Source of the DNA: an uncultured Bacillota bacterium
GTDB taxonomy: Bacteria; Bacillota; Dehalobacteriia; UBA4068; UBA4997
Reading direction: 5' to 3'
NCBI GenBank assembly: GCA_948907985.1
Contig: CAQWMM010000001.1
Location: 1-64,000, forward strand
Length of the DNA: 64,000 nt
Positions 22,886 through 31,424 of this stretch are shown here, piece by piece (the first letter of the stretch is position 1; every line of letters begins with the position of its first letter). A program made the position numbers and the translations under genes. A model generated the notes under the pieces. That model searched no databases. It was given only the letters and a program-made list of their open reading frames with translations, and was not told the DNA's origin.

Positions 22886-23281
22886 ATGTGGGTTTGTCCT
22901 AAATGCGGTCGAGAATTTAAGCGAAATAATCAGGGGCATTTTTGCGGTCAGGCTCCGGCAAATGTTAGTGAATATATTGCTCGGCAAGAGCCGGCAGCAT
23001 ATGCTCATTTAAGCAGACTTCGGGAAGTTATTCTGCAAAATGCACCGGCGGCGATTGAGCGGATTGCCTGGAGTATGCCAACCTATGAACAGGGTGGCAA
23101 ATCGCTTTCTTTTGCCGCTTGCCAAAAGCATATCAGTTTTTATGTTGGAGCGAAGGCAGTTGAACATTTTCAGAATGAGCTGATTGGATTTGCGAGTAAA
23201 AAGAGCGCAATATATTTACCCTATGCTAAAGAACTGCCAGTTGAATTGTTGACAGAAGTTGTTAAGTGGTGTTTTGAGTAG
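22886..23281 (+). CDS. DUF1801-type protein with N-terminal zinc-ribbon-like motif
   Basis: 131 residues. The start WVCPKCGREFKRNNQGHFCG has a C-x2-C...H-x-C pattern that could bind a metal. The rest, LREVILQNAPAAIERIAWSM, PTYEQGGKSLSFAACQKHIS, YVGAKAVEHF and SAIYLPYAKELP, is the DUF1801 (YdhG-like) fold, sometimes called an iron chaperone by homology. GAGGAG precedes the ATG. The stop TAG shares its last base with the GTG start of the following GNAT gene, indicating coupling. Confidence 0.78.
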   Translation: MWVCPKCGREFKRNNQGHFCGQAPANVSEYIARQEPAAYAHLSRLREVILQNAPAAIERIAWSMPTYEQGGKSLSFAACQKHISFYVGAKAVEHFQNELIGFASKKSAIYLPYAKELPVELLTEVVKWCFE

Positions 23282-23781
23282 TGGACAAAATCATGAATGA
23301 GAATATCAAAATATTGCCCGCCTATGCTTATTCACAAGAGGTTGGCAGGCTATTTGCGGAATATACAGATATGTTAATTGCCGGCGACAGCAGATTTCAG
23401 AATTATTTGGCTATTCAGCATTATGATGAGGAATTGGCGCAGCTTTCGGTTAAATACGGTCTGCCTTATGGTCGGTTTTATCTGGCGTTTTGTAATGAAA
23501 AAGCGGTTGGCTGCATAGGGCTGCGGCGGCTTGATGAAAAAAGCTGTGAAATGAAACGCTTGTATGTCCTGCCGCAGTATCAGGGGCTGGGCATAGGCGG
23601 GCGATTGGTACAAAGGATTATTGCCGATGCCAAGGCAATAGGTTATGTGGCAATGCTGTTGGATACCTTGCCTTTTTTGACGGAGGCGCTGCGTATGTAT
23701 AAGAAAATTGGTTTTTATGAAATAGAGAGCTACAATAACAGTCCGCTTGATACATCTATATATATGCGGCTGGATTTGTAG
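23281..23781 (+). CDS. GNAT family N-acetyltransferase
   Basis: 166 residues from GTG 23281; ATG 23293 is a plausible alternative. The acetyl-CoA site reads LYVLPQYQGLGIGGRLVQRI (QxxGxG/A), preceded by KAVGCIGLRRLDEKSCEMKR and followed by MLLDTLPFLTEALRMYKKIG and FYEIESYNNSP, as in the PanZ-like/YjaB-type GNATs. Substrate unknown. The gene overlaps the DUF1801 gene by one base and is followed 16 bp later by the duplicated GNAT. Confidence 0.88.
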   Translation: MDKIMNENIKILPAYAYSQEVGRLFAEYTDMLIAGDSRFQNYLAIQHYDEELAQLSVKYGLPYGRFYLAFCNEKAVGCIGLRRLDEKSCEMKRLYVLPQYQGLGIGGRLVQRIIADAKAIGYVAMLLDTLPFLTEALRMYKKIGFYEIESYNNSPLDTSIYMRLDL

Positions 23782-23797
23782 CGGGAGATTATTTATT

Positions 23798-24250
23798 ATG
23801 TTTATTAGGAACTATACACCTAATGATTGCAAAGAATTAGCAGATTTATTTTATAAAACTGTGCATACGATTAACGCCAGCGATTATTCAAAAGAGCAAC
23901 TGGACGCTTGGGCAAGTGGGCAGGTCGATTTGGCAATATGGAACCAGTCATTTTTGAAACATTACACATTAGTTGCTGTTGAAAATGATACGATTGTGGG
24001 ATTTGGCGATATAGATAAACTGGGTTATCTTGACCGTTTGTTTGTGCATAAGGATTATCAGGGCAAGGGCGTTGGTTCGGCCATTTGCAGTAGGCTGGAA
24101 GAGACGGTTTCGGGTAAAGTGTTTACCCAGGCTTCTATTACAGCCAAAGGTTTTTTTGCTAAAAGAGGTTATGCGGTTGTTAAAGAACAACAGGTTGAGA
24201 GGTCAGGCGTTTGGCTTACCAATTTTGTTATGGAAAAGACAATATTATAA
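23798..24250 (+). CDS. GNAT family N-acetyltransferase (element B copy of 2116)
   Basis: 150 residues, 137 identical to the element A copy by hand count. The acetyl-CoA loop is DYQGKGVGSAIC. The ATG at 23798 aligns with the other copy and has GGGAG (23782-23786) upstream; a longer frame from 23747 overlaps the previous gene and is not supported. It starts the duplicated backbone block of element B. The function is as uncertain as in copy A; retention in both elements suggests it is backbone rather than cargo. Confidence 0.87.
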   Translation: MFIRNYTPNDCKELADLFYKTVHTINASDYSKEQLDAWASGQVDLAIWNQSFLKHYTLVAVENDTIVGFGDIDKLGYLDRLFVHKDYQGKGVGSAICSRLEETVSGKVFTQASITAKGFFAKRGYAVVKEQQVERSGVWLTNFVMEKTIL

Positions 24251-24625
24251 TTGCTTTTCTATAATATAAGACTGCAAACTCCTTGCGCAGCCGTTTTTTT
24301 CATAGAATTCTTCTAAGCCTGGTTGTGCGCCGAAATAAAGCATAGTTGGCGTGTTCTCTCGTGCCAGGCGAAGTAGTTTGCTGCCAATTCCTTGTTTTTG
24401 ATATTGTGGTAAAACCAGCAATTCGGTTATTGTGCCAAAAAAACAGCCGTCTGTGAGAATGCGCAGGCAGCCAACCAAAATTGTATTATCCCAGACAGTT
24501 ATATTGATAGTTTTGGTTAGTGCATTTTGGGTTTGAGGCAAATCATAATTGCCTGACCAAATTTGATTAACAAACTGAATAAAGGTTTTGGCATTGAGTT
24601 GCTTATCGTCAATTAAATATTTCAT
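24245..24625 (-). CDS. GNAT family N-acetyltransferase (minus strand, only in element B)
   Basis: 126 residues. ITVWDNTILVGCLRILTDG and TELLVLPQYQKQGIGSKLLR (QxxGxG/A acetyl-CoA motif) with a TMLYFGAQPGLEEFYEKNGC end define a short GNAT. It converges on the preceding GNAT, overlapping its stop by 6 bp. AGGAGCAAAACAA lies before the ATG on the minus strand. It interrupts the duplicated block compared with element A, so it was inserted in B or lost from A after the duplication. Confidence 0.82.
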   Translation of the reverse strand: MKYLIDDKQLNAKTFIQFVNQIWSGNYDLPQTQNALTKTINITVWDNTILVGCLRILTDGCFFGTITELLVLPQYQKQGIGSKLLRLARENTPTMLYFGAQPGLEEFYEKNGCARSLQSYIIEKQL

Positions 24626-24760
24626 TTGTTTTGCTCCTAATTTTTTGGTTTAAATTTTACTATATGATTGAATAAAAGACAAGCGTTTCCAATGGAAAAC
24701 ATTGCACAAAAATGCTATAATGATATTGAAAAGTTTTTGTTTTATAGTGGAGAATATTTA

Positions 24761-25228
24761 ATGGAACAGAAAATTTTAAATTTTGATTGTGTTGGCATAA
24801 AAGACGGCGGCGTTTTTCCACTGGCTAATACCGGGCGTGGGCGTGATGTTTCACCGGAATTTGTAATACATAATTTAGCGCCAGATGCGCAGACGCTGGT
24901 TGTAACTTTAGAGGATTTAAGCCACCCAATAAATAATTTTACTCATTGGCTTATCTGGAACATACCAACAATGACTAAAATACCGGCGGCTATACCGGCT
25001 GGAAAAACTGTTGCCGAATTGGGCAATGCCATACAGGGAGTGGCTTATGGTTGGCACCGTTATGCCGGGCCAAAACCTCCTTGCGGCAAAACGCATAAGT
25101 ACCGCTTCACGATTTATGCGCTGGATTGCCTGCTGGATATAGGAGCTGCCGCAACCAAGCGGAAGGTGCTGAAAATGGCTGTTGGGCATATTGTTCAGCA
25201 AGGCAGTATTTGCGTTTATTTTGAATAA
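24761..25228 (+). CDS. YbhB/YbcL (PEBP) family protein (element B copy)
   Basis: 155 residues, closely similar to the protein at 2625-3092, with the same LEDLSHP...FTHWLIWNIP and YGWHRYAGPKPPCGKTHKY signatures. ATG 24761 is chosen because it aligns with copy A and has GGAG 9 bp upstream; a longer frame from 24668 has no support. Changes against copy A are scattered and mostly conservative, so both copies seem maintained. Ligand unknown. Confidence 0.87.
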   Translation: MEQKILNFDCVGIKDGGVFPLANTGRGRDVSPEFVIHNLAPDAQTLVVTLEDLSHPINNFTHWLIWNIPTMTKIPAAIPAGKTVAELGNAIQGVAYGWHRYAGPKPPCGKTHKYRFTIYALDCLLDIGAAATKRKVLKMAVGHIVQQGSICVYFE

Positions 25229-25251
25229 TTTATTTGAAAGGTGTGGTATAA

Positions 25252-25731
25252 ATGGCAGAATATCTGGTGGAAGAATTATCTGAGGAAATTCAGGCCAAAA
25301 TGGACGAGTTGGCGCAAAAAGGCAACCATTTAGAAAATGAGGGGCGCTTGGAGAAGGCTGTGGCAGCTTGGCAGACGGGGCTGGCTCTTATACCTGAGCC
25401 GCAGCAGTTTTATGGCCAAACGGTGTGGTTTTTGGCGGCTATTGGCGACGTTTATTTTCAGCAGGGGAAATATAGGCTGGCGCTTGAGTGCTTTGACAAA
25501 GCCAGAGGCAATATGACCGGCGAGGGCTATGGTAATCCTTTTGTAATGCTGCGTTTAGGGGAATGTTGTCTGGAAATTGGCGATGAGAAAAATGCGCTGG
25601 AATATCTGCTGCGAGCCTATATGTTTGAGGGCGAGGAAATTTTTGCACCTGATGATGAGGGTGAAGATGACGGAGCCAAATATTTTGAATTTTTAAGGGC
25701 GCACATTGATTTGGGATTAGAGAATGATTGA
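25252..25731 (+). CDS. Small TPR-like acidic protein (element B copy)
   Basis: 159 residues, the duplicate of 3116-3595. The helical-pair pattern is retained (KGNHLENEGRLEKAVAAWQT, GDVYFQQGKYRLALECFDKA, LGECCLEIGDEKNALEYLL), as is the acidic DDEGEDDGAKYFEFL tail. AAAGGTGTGG precedes the ATG. The gene follows the PEBP gene by 23 bp exactly as in copy A. Role unknown; the conserved pairing with the PEBP gene suggests a functional link. Confidence 0.7.
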   Translation: MAEYLVEELSEEIQAKMDELAQKGNHLENEGRLEKAVAAWQTGLALIPEPQQFYGQTVWFLAAIGDVYFQQGKYRLALECFDKARGNMTGEGYGNPFVMLRLGECCLEIGDEKNALEYLLRAYMFEGEEIFAPDDEGEDDGAKYFEFLRAHIDLGLEND

Positions 25732-26370
25732 GCAGTTATACTAGAATTTTTTTAATAAATGGTGGTTAAAAATCCAAAGTTTAGGGGTGCAATGAACCCC
25801 CAAATGGCTGATAAATAGCTAATAATGGCAAATAGGGCTGGGTGTTTTGAGTTTTAGGGGTTCGATGAACCCGTTGAATGCTGCAGTTTTGTTTGGGGAA
25901 ATGCTGTGCAACATGATTGCGTATGTAAATTTTATGCAGGCATACAGTGAAGTTTATTAAAACTAAATTTGATCGTTAAATTAGCGAAATGTGGGTGAAT
26001 GAATGCGCATACATTTCGCTTTTTTGCGGTCATTTGGCAGAAAGTTGAGCAGAATATGCGCATTGATTCACCCTGGAATGTTGAAAGTTTTGTTTGGTAA
26101 CAGGCATTTTGACAGGTTTTGAGCAATATTGCGGCCATATATTGATGTGAGTTTGTTTAGGAAAGCTCTATATCTGGTATCAAGTTCGATAGAAAAACTA
26201 ATTAAAAGTGGGGGATTTATACTTGTAGCTGGGATTTGGGACTGCCAAGGCAGAGCAAGCATAGGCTGAAGATATCTCCAGCCGCTTTGTTGGGGAGCAA
26301 GGCTCCCCAATCCCCAGATGTCCCTCGCTGGTTGGCGAGGGAAGTATTGAAAGAAAGAGAGGAATAGAAA
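25732..26370 (+). other. Hairpin-rich non-coding region upstream of mobC, copy B (candidate oriT/ncRNA)
   Basis: Equivalent of 3596-4321 without the dispersed repeat unit. It keeps GGGGT(T/G)C...GAACCCC stems near 25785-25870, the terminator (25984-26025), its complementary arm ATGCGCATTGATTCACCC (26056-26073), and the three hairpins before mobC (26264-26283, 26290-26310, 26322-26341). One arm of the first hairpin has changed (TTCAG to TCCAG), slightly weakening the palindrome. No credible gene. Confidence 0.55.
25984..26025 (+). terminator. Intrinsic terminator, copy B
   Basis: The same 9-bp stem GCGAAATGT/ACATTTCGC plus six T residues as at 3847-3888. Confidence 0.75.
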
Positions 26371-26685
26371 ATGAAGAATAACGACAGATATGAATTGTGC
26401 CTGCGGTTAAATCAGGCAGAGAAAGAACAGTTGGACACAAATGCTGAAAAATGCGGTTTATCTAAAAGTGTATATCTGCGGCGGTTAATTATGGGGACGC
26501 CGGTTAAGGCCAAACCATGTAGCGAGATTAGGGAGCTTAGAGTTGAGGTACATAAGATAGGCTCAAATATCAACCAGATTGCTCGCAATATCAATGCAGG
26601 ACAAGGCTCGTCGGAGTTGGCGCAAAGGGCTTTGTTTTTGTTAGGTAAAGTTTATGAAATGATGTATGAAATTGCCAAACGCTGA
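26371..26685 (+). CDS. MobC-like mobilisation protein (element B copy)
   Basis: 104 residues, about 92 identical to the copy at 4322. The RHH-like N-terminus (RYELCLRLNQAEKEQLDTNA), CGLSKSVYLRRLIMGTPVK and the VHKIGSNINQIARNINAGQG segment are retained. AGAGAGGAAT is a weaker ribosome site than in copy A. Again no relaxase follows; the next genes are the TcmP-linked cargo. Both copies being intact argues that mobilisation in trans is still useful to the elements. Confidence 0.85.
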   Translation: MKNNDRYELCLRLNQAEKEQLDTNAEKCGLSKSVYLRRLIMGTPVKAKPCSEIRELRVEVHKIGSNINQIARNINAGQGSSELAQRALFLLGKVYEMMYEIAKR

Positions 26686-26843
26686 CAGGAACCTGGTTGT
26701 CATTATAATGGATATTTAAGGCTGTTTTGGCCATTATAAAGTCAATTGTATGTCAGCCTAAAGTTTTATGTTTTATAGTGCATATTTGTACTTGAAAATT
26801 TATCAGGCATTTGAAATAATAATACACATATTGTTAGAATACC

Positions 26844-26872
26844 TTGATAATGCTATAGGTATGTTATATAAT
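26844..26872 (+). promoter_or_regulatory. Sigma-A-type promoter for the TcmP operon
   Basis: TTGATA (26844-26849), 17-bp spacer, TATAAT (26867-26872), 75 bp before the TcmP ATG. It occupies the same place after mobC as the promoter at 4670 in element A. Confidence 0.6.
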
Positions 26873-26947
26873 TAATATAGTGAAATTATAGGTAAAAACA
26901 CTACTAATGTTGATTTTTCTGTTTTGAACTGAAAGTGGGTTAATTAT

Positions 26948-28150
26948 ATGTCTAAAAAAAATGATGATTTTTTTGTTGAGAAAAAAGACTGGTCTTTTGT
27001 AAAAGATGAATTGTTTGCTTGTTATTTTAAACCTTATATTTCTAAAATCCTTCATACTCATAGACCTCTCCTTTATGTTGATTGTTTTGCAGGTAAAGGA
27101 AAATTTGATGATGGAAATCCTGGCTCACCATTAATAGCATTGTATACTATTGAACAGTGTGAAACAAATACAAAGATGGCTAATACTAATATTGAAGTTG
27201 CTTTTATTGATTTGAACTATGCGAATGACTTAAAAGAAAATTTAAAGAATTATCCTTGGGTAAAAATTATTGCCGGAAAGTATGAGGATAAAATTCATGA
27301 TATCTTAAAAAACAAAAATGGATACAATGTGTTTCTTTACTTAGATCCGTATGGTATTAAGTCGCTTCGTTGTACTCAATTTGATAAATTTGCTAATAGT
27401 AGTTTTTATTCTATTGAGTTATTAATAAATATGAATTCATTCGGCTTTATTAGAGAAGCATGTCGTGCAATGGGTGCGTCCTTTGAGGATGATGAGCTAT
27501 TTATAGATCTTATTGAATATGCTCCTTCTAAAATGGATGTTTCTGACAAATCAATAACTGAACTAAATGAGATAGCAGGTGGTGATTATTGGCAGGATAT
27601 AATTGAGCAAATGAAAAAGGGTACAATTAATGGTTATAAAGCGGAAACGCTCTTTGTAGAACAATTTTGTAGGCGAATGAGATATAGCTACAAGTATGTC
27701 CTTAATATGCCATTGAGAATAAAAAGGGGGCAGCGTCCAAAATACCGAATGATTCATGCTACCAATCATTCGTCGGGGTGTTTGCTGATGGTAGATAATA
27801 TATGTAATCGATGGCAGTCTATGCAAGAAATTCAGACTAGTGGACAGATTCGATTATTTGAGGAGAACTACGATAATCAAATAATTGACATTAATAAAAT
27901 TTATCAGATGGTTATTGAACATTTTTCTAGATGTAACAACTGGATAGGTCTTTCTGAATCACTTGCGATGTTTTTTATGTTGCATGGACCAATATGTAAA
28001 ACTGGTGATGTTACTAGAATATTGAAAACATTAGAACAGGATAACCGAATTGAAATTATGCGTAATCCAGCTCGCACGGAAAAAGGTCACTTATCGACCT
28101 TTATGACAGAGGATAAAGGAAAGACTATATTTGTGAGGTGGCGGTTTTGA
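26948..28150 (+). CDS. tcmP: Three-Cys-motif partner protein TcmP
   Basis: 400 residues. KDWSFVKDELFACYFKPYIS, then LYVDCFAGKGKFDDGNPGSP and VFLYLDPYGIKSL are the recognised pattern of TcmP: a methyltransferase-like D-x-FAGxG loop followed by DPYG, with a winged-helix-like C-terminus (GPICKTGDVTRILKTLEQDN). TcmP proteins are known by their constant pairing with a radical-SAM-like three-Cys protein, and that partner follows here with overlapping ends. The biochemical role of the pair is not established. GTGGGTTAATT upstream is a weak ribosome site. Very AT-rich, like the rest of this cargo. Confidence 0.85.
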   Translation: MSKKNDDFFVEKKDWSFVKDELFACYFKPYISKILHTHRPLLYVDCFAGKGKFDDGNPGSPLIALYTIEQCETNTKMANTNIEVAFIDLNYANDLKENLKNYPWVKIIAGKYEDKIHDILKNKNGYNVFLYLDPYGIKSLRCTQFDKFANSSFYSIELLINMNSFGFIREACRAMGASFEDDELFIDLIEYAPSKMDVSDKSITELNEIAGGDYWQDIIEQMKKGTINGYKAETLFVEQFCRRMRYSYKYVLNMPLRIKRGQRPKYRMIHATNHSSGCLLMVDNICNRWQSMQEIQTSGQIRLFEENYDNQIIDINKIYQMVIEHFSRCNNWIGLSESLAMFFMLHGPICKTGDVTRILKTLEQDNRIEIMRNPARTEKGHLSTFMTEDKGKTIFVRWRF

Positions 28151-28917
28151 AAGTAAAAAAATATATAATTCGTAAAACAATGCTTTATAAAACAAAGGTT
28201 GAATATGGTGATTATACGATGAATCATGTTCTCGGCTGTGCTCATGGATGTAAGTTTCCTTGCTATGCTTTCTTAATAAAGAAACGTTTCAAAATTATAC
28301 CAACATATGAAAATTGGTGCCAACCTGCTCTTGTTAAAAATACACTTGAGCTATTGGACAAGGAATTGCCAAGACTTAAAGATAGAATAAAGACTGTATA
28401 TCTTTGTTTTACGACAGATCCATTTATGTATATGTACGAAGATATTAGTGATATGAGTCTTGACGCAATCAAAAAAATAAACACTTATGGAATACCTTGT
28501 TCAGTACTTACTAAAGGTATTCTTCCGATTAAACTAGCTGAGTATTCAAGAAAAAACGAGTATGGCATAACGCTTGTTTCTCTTAGTGAGAAATATCGTC
28601 AAGAAATGGAACCTGGAACAGCACCTTATAATCAGCGAATTGCGGCACTTAGGCTTTTACACGATGCTGGATGTAAAACATGGGTAAGCATAGAACCGTA
28701 TCCAACTCCTAATATTATAAAACAGGATTTAAATGAAATCCTTGAGGCAATTGATTTTGTTGATAAAATTATTTTTGGTCGTACAAATTATAGTAAAAAG
28801 GTTATTGAATATTCTGAACAGAAAAATTTTTATAATAATTGTGCAGCATTGATACAGGATTATTGTAAAAATCATAACAAGCAGTGCTATATTAAGAACG
28901 GAACAATAATTAAATAA
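28147..28917 (+). CDS. Three-Cys-motif radical SAM-like protein (TcmP partner)
   Basis: About 256 residues. The cluster-binding motif is LGCAHGCKFPCYA with Cys at 31, 35 and 39 (C-X3-C-X3-C rather than the canonical C-X3-C-X2-C), followed by VYLCFTTDPFMYMYED, GIPCSVLTKGILPI and GCKTWVSIEPYPTP, as in the phage Gp37/Gp68-related radical SAM group. TTG 28147 overlaps the tcmP stop as TTGA with GAGGTGG about 8 bp upstream; GTG 28138 is the alternative. The tight overlap implies a complex with TcmP. A role in modifying nucleic acid or in defence is inference from context. Confidence 0.85.
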   Translation: MKVKKYIIRKTMLYKTKVEYGDYTMNHVLGCAHGCKFPCYAFLIKKRFKIIPTYENWCQPALVKNTLELLDKELPRLKDRIKTVYLCFTTDPFMYMYEDISDMSLDAIKKINTYGIPCSVLTKGILPIKLAEYSRKNEYGITLVSLSEKYRQEMEPGTAPYNQRIAALRLLHDAGCKTWVSIEPYPTPNIIKQDLNEILEAIDFVDKIIFGRTNYSKKVIEYSEQKNFYNNCAALIQDYCKNHNKQCYIKNGTIIK

Positions 28918-29368
28918 ATATTCTTGAAAAGAGAATGTGACAGATAATTTAAAAATTAATGTAACAAATTTATTGGCTAATTTGTATAGTTCAATTAGTT
29001 AGTAAGCTATATATGATTTTGTGAATGTATTTTTATGTAATTGTTACAATTAAAGAGAGTTTACAGATTGCGTTTATAATCTGTGGAGAAGTATGGTGAT
29101 GTTGTTCAACATTCTTTCTGGGTAAATTGTATTTGTGATGATTATGAAAAACATTTTTTTGTCAAATACAAGTATATAAACAGTCGAAAGACAGTTTTCT
29201 TAGAGAAAACAATGAATGTGAGGATGTTGTTTTTATAAAACAATAAGCAATCAATATAACAAAATCTTGTTTATGTAAAAAATAGCATTGCATCAATTTT
29301 GGATTCAGTAATATAAAATAATGAAGAAAATAGGAAATGCAACTAGAAAATATAGAGGAGAAAATAGT
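28918..29368 (+). other. AT-rich gap with an orphan small frame
   Basis: This 451-bp gap contains a frame from GTG 29083 to TAA 29238 (51 residues, starting VEKYGDVVQHSFWVNCICDD) that looks protein-like but has no ribosome site; it may be a decayed gene. There is a small stem GTTTTC/GAAAAC near 29192-29208. Frames on the other strand here look spurious. Nothing else was recognised. Confidence 0.35.
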
Positions 29369-31423
29369 ATGGTTACATATAGAATTCATGGTGATAATAT
29401 TGTTGAGTGCGAGCGAATAGCAAGTATAATTATAAATACACTTAAGCCAGAAATACTTAGTTCGTATTTAATTTCGCCATCCACTGTAACTTGGGAATTA
29501 CATACAGTATTTGCTGATGTCAGTGTTAATTGGCAATTAGAATTATTACCAGGATTTAATAAAAACACAAAAAAACGCTGGGCGGAAAATATTTTTGATT
29601 CACTCAAAGATGCCGGCGGTTTCTTTGATGAAACACCTGATGCTATTATTTCTGTTGTTGATAATAATGGAAATGAACAGATCTTACTAGGTGTTGAATT
29701 TTGTTCTGCTTTACAAGCTGGTAATCAGGCGTGGCAAAGAAGTGCACGTGCATTTTCAACTGGACGTACCGGTTGTCCGTATTTATATATAGTTGATTTT
29801 GTTAAATATGAACTTGATAATAAAACTAGAGCAAGAAAAAATCTTCGTTTTCCTAATGCGGCGGTTCCTTATAGCTATATAAATTATTCAAAAAAAACAG
29901 GAAATTTTGTTGCTCAGTTGTATATTAAGTCTGAAGAGTTTGATAAATACATGGACTCTTCACTTGTTGATTTTGATGAATCAAATTTTGGTAGCCAAGA
30001 ACTAGGCGTTTATGTAGTAAAACTTATGTTGGGTATGGATACAACCGTAGAGAAACTAGCAATACTTAAAAAAAGTATGAATGTTGTCCAGTTTCTTGCA
30101 GATCATTCAGATAATAATAAAAATTTTACATCGAATGAATGGCAAGAAATTCATAGATTACTTGAAGAAGATATAGTAGATTATGCTGTTGAAAAAAATC
30201 GTTTCGGTTTTCATAAAACAATTGCTGCAAAAAGTCATCATGGAGCATCTGCTGATATAGTACAGATCAGTGATAAACTCGGTATTGGTCTTGCGTCAAA
30301 GGACTTGCCGTTTGGTATTATTGCCTCTAATAGACGTGGTTTATTTGCTAATAAAATATCTGAATTGTATCCCAATGTTGATGTTGCTATAATTAAACAA
30401 ATTGCCCAAAATGATAAACATTTAATAATAGCAATAATTAAAGGGTTTAAACCTCGTGGTGATGATAATCGACCAGATAGAGGTTTGCTTCCGTTTGCTT
30501 CAATGTTATCATCTTCTGATGTTGATGTCTTGACATATATTTACGGTCCTATGCTTGAACATAATCTATTGTTATTAGATCATGATCCTTTTAGTCTTGC
30601 TAATAAAAATGGATTTTGGCGTTCAATTCTCTCACTGAGCAACTTTATCATATTGGATGCACCTGTTATTGCAAAATCGAAATACGATGTGGAACGAATT
30701 TATGAAACAAGTACTATAAAAAAATATTTTATGAATAATGGTGTAGGAAATATAATTAGTCCAAGGCAGGCGTTTCCATGTATTCCTATGAATTTCGGAG
30801 AAGATGATGTTGATACGGGCATACATTACCTTTTTAGACATATCTTAGGAAAGTATTGCTTTGAAGGTATGTGTAATCCTCCCGGAGGTGATTGGAGCGG
30901 ATTTTCTGTGCTTGATGGACCATATGAAAATAGATGGCTATCTCTTCCAAGGGTAAGTGATGCTATTAGCGGCAAGCGTCCAGATCATATTTTGGAATTA
31001 TTTGGTGTTTTTGAGAAGCCGCTTTTGCTTTCTGTTGAATCAAAAGAAAAATCATATGAACTTGAAAATGATGTTGGAACCAAATTAGTTTTATATATTA
31101 AACGACTTATGGAATATATACCAAGCGCAAAAAGAAAAATTGTCCCATATGTTGAAGAATGGAAATGGGGAGATGTAAAAGTTAATTTTGATAGATTCGA
31201 AACAATGTCTGCAGCAGCCTATTTAAGTAAATATGCTGAACCAGCATCATATGTATTTAAAAAAAATTGCGAGATATTGTTTGTGATGAATCCAATAATA
31301 AACAATACAAAAATTGGATGGGAAATTGAAATCATCCCATCCTCTTATAGAAGTAAAATACTAAAAGAATTTATTTTAGACACGTATAGTACTACAGGTA
31401 ATAAACAATTCTGGTTTAAATAA
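29369..31423 (+). CDS. Large putative type II restriction endonuclease (PD-(D/E)XK)
   Basis: 684 residues. The family was not recognised by name. A nuclease signature is visible in the C-terminal third: KRPDHILELFG...LLLSVESKEKS with P538-D539 and E557-S-K559. A weaker N-terminal one, ETPDAIISVVDNNG...LLGVEFCSAL (P90-D91, E110-F-C112), lacks the Lys. It converges, 1 bp apart, on two DNA methyltransferase genes, the normal company of a type II enzyme. ATG 29369 is chosen for AGAGGAG (29354-29360); an ATG at 29321 lacks one. The enzyme would cut the site protected by the two methylases; the specificity cannot be read. Confidence 0.7.
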   Translation: MVTYRIHGDNIVECERIASIIINTLKPEILSSYLISPSTVTWELHTVFADVSVNWQLELLPGFNKNTKKRWAENIFDSLKDAGGFFDETPDAIISVVDNNGNEQILLGVEFCSALQAGNQAWQRSARAFSTGRTGCPYLYIVDFVKYELDNKTRARKNLRFPNAAVPYSYINYSKKTGNFVAQLYIKSEEFDKYMDSSLVDFDESNFGSQELGVYVVKLMLGMDTTVEKLAILKKSMNVVQFLADHSDNNKNFTSNEWQEIHRLLEEDIVDYAVEKNRFGFHKTIAAKSHHGASADIVQISDKLGIGLASKDLPFGIIASNRRGLFANKISELYPNVDVAIIKQIAQNDKHLIIAIIKGFKPRGDDNRPDRGLLPFASMLSSSDVDVLTYIYGPMLEHNLLLLDHDPFSLANKNGFWRSILSLSNFIILDAPVIAKSKYDVERIYETSTIKKYFMNNGVGNIISPRQAFPCIPMNFGEDDVDTGIHYLFRHILGKYCFEGMCNPPGGDWSGFSVLDGPYENRWLSLPRVSDAISGKRPDHILELFGVFEKPLLLSVESKEKSYELENDVGTKLVLYIKRLMEYIPSAKRKIVPYVEEWKWGDVKVNFDRFETMSAAAYLSKYAEPASYVFKKNCEILFVMNPIINNTKIGWEIEIIPSSYRSKILKEFILDTYSTTGNKQFWFK

Positions 31424-31424
31424 A

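Larger units (their letters stand above)
23798..26690 (+). repeat. Duplicated backbone block, copy B
   Basis: Partner of 2116-4640, with the same gene order and the same hairpin array. A minus-strand GNAT gene (24245-24625) is extra here, inserted between the GNAT and PEBP genes. Confidence 0.9.
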
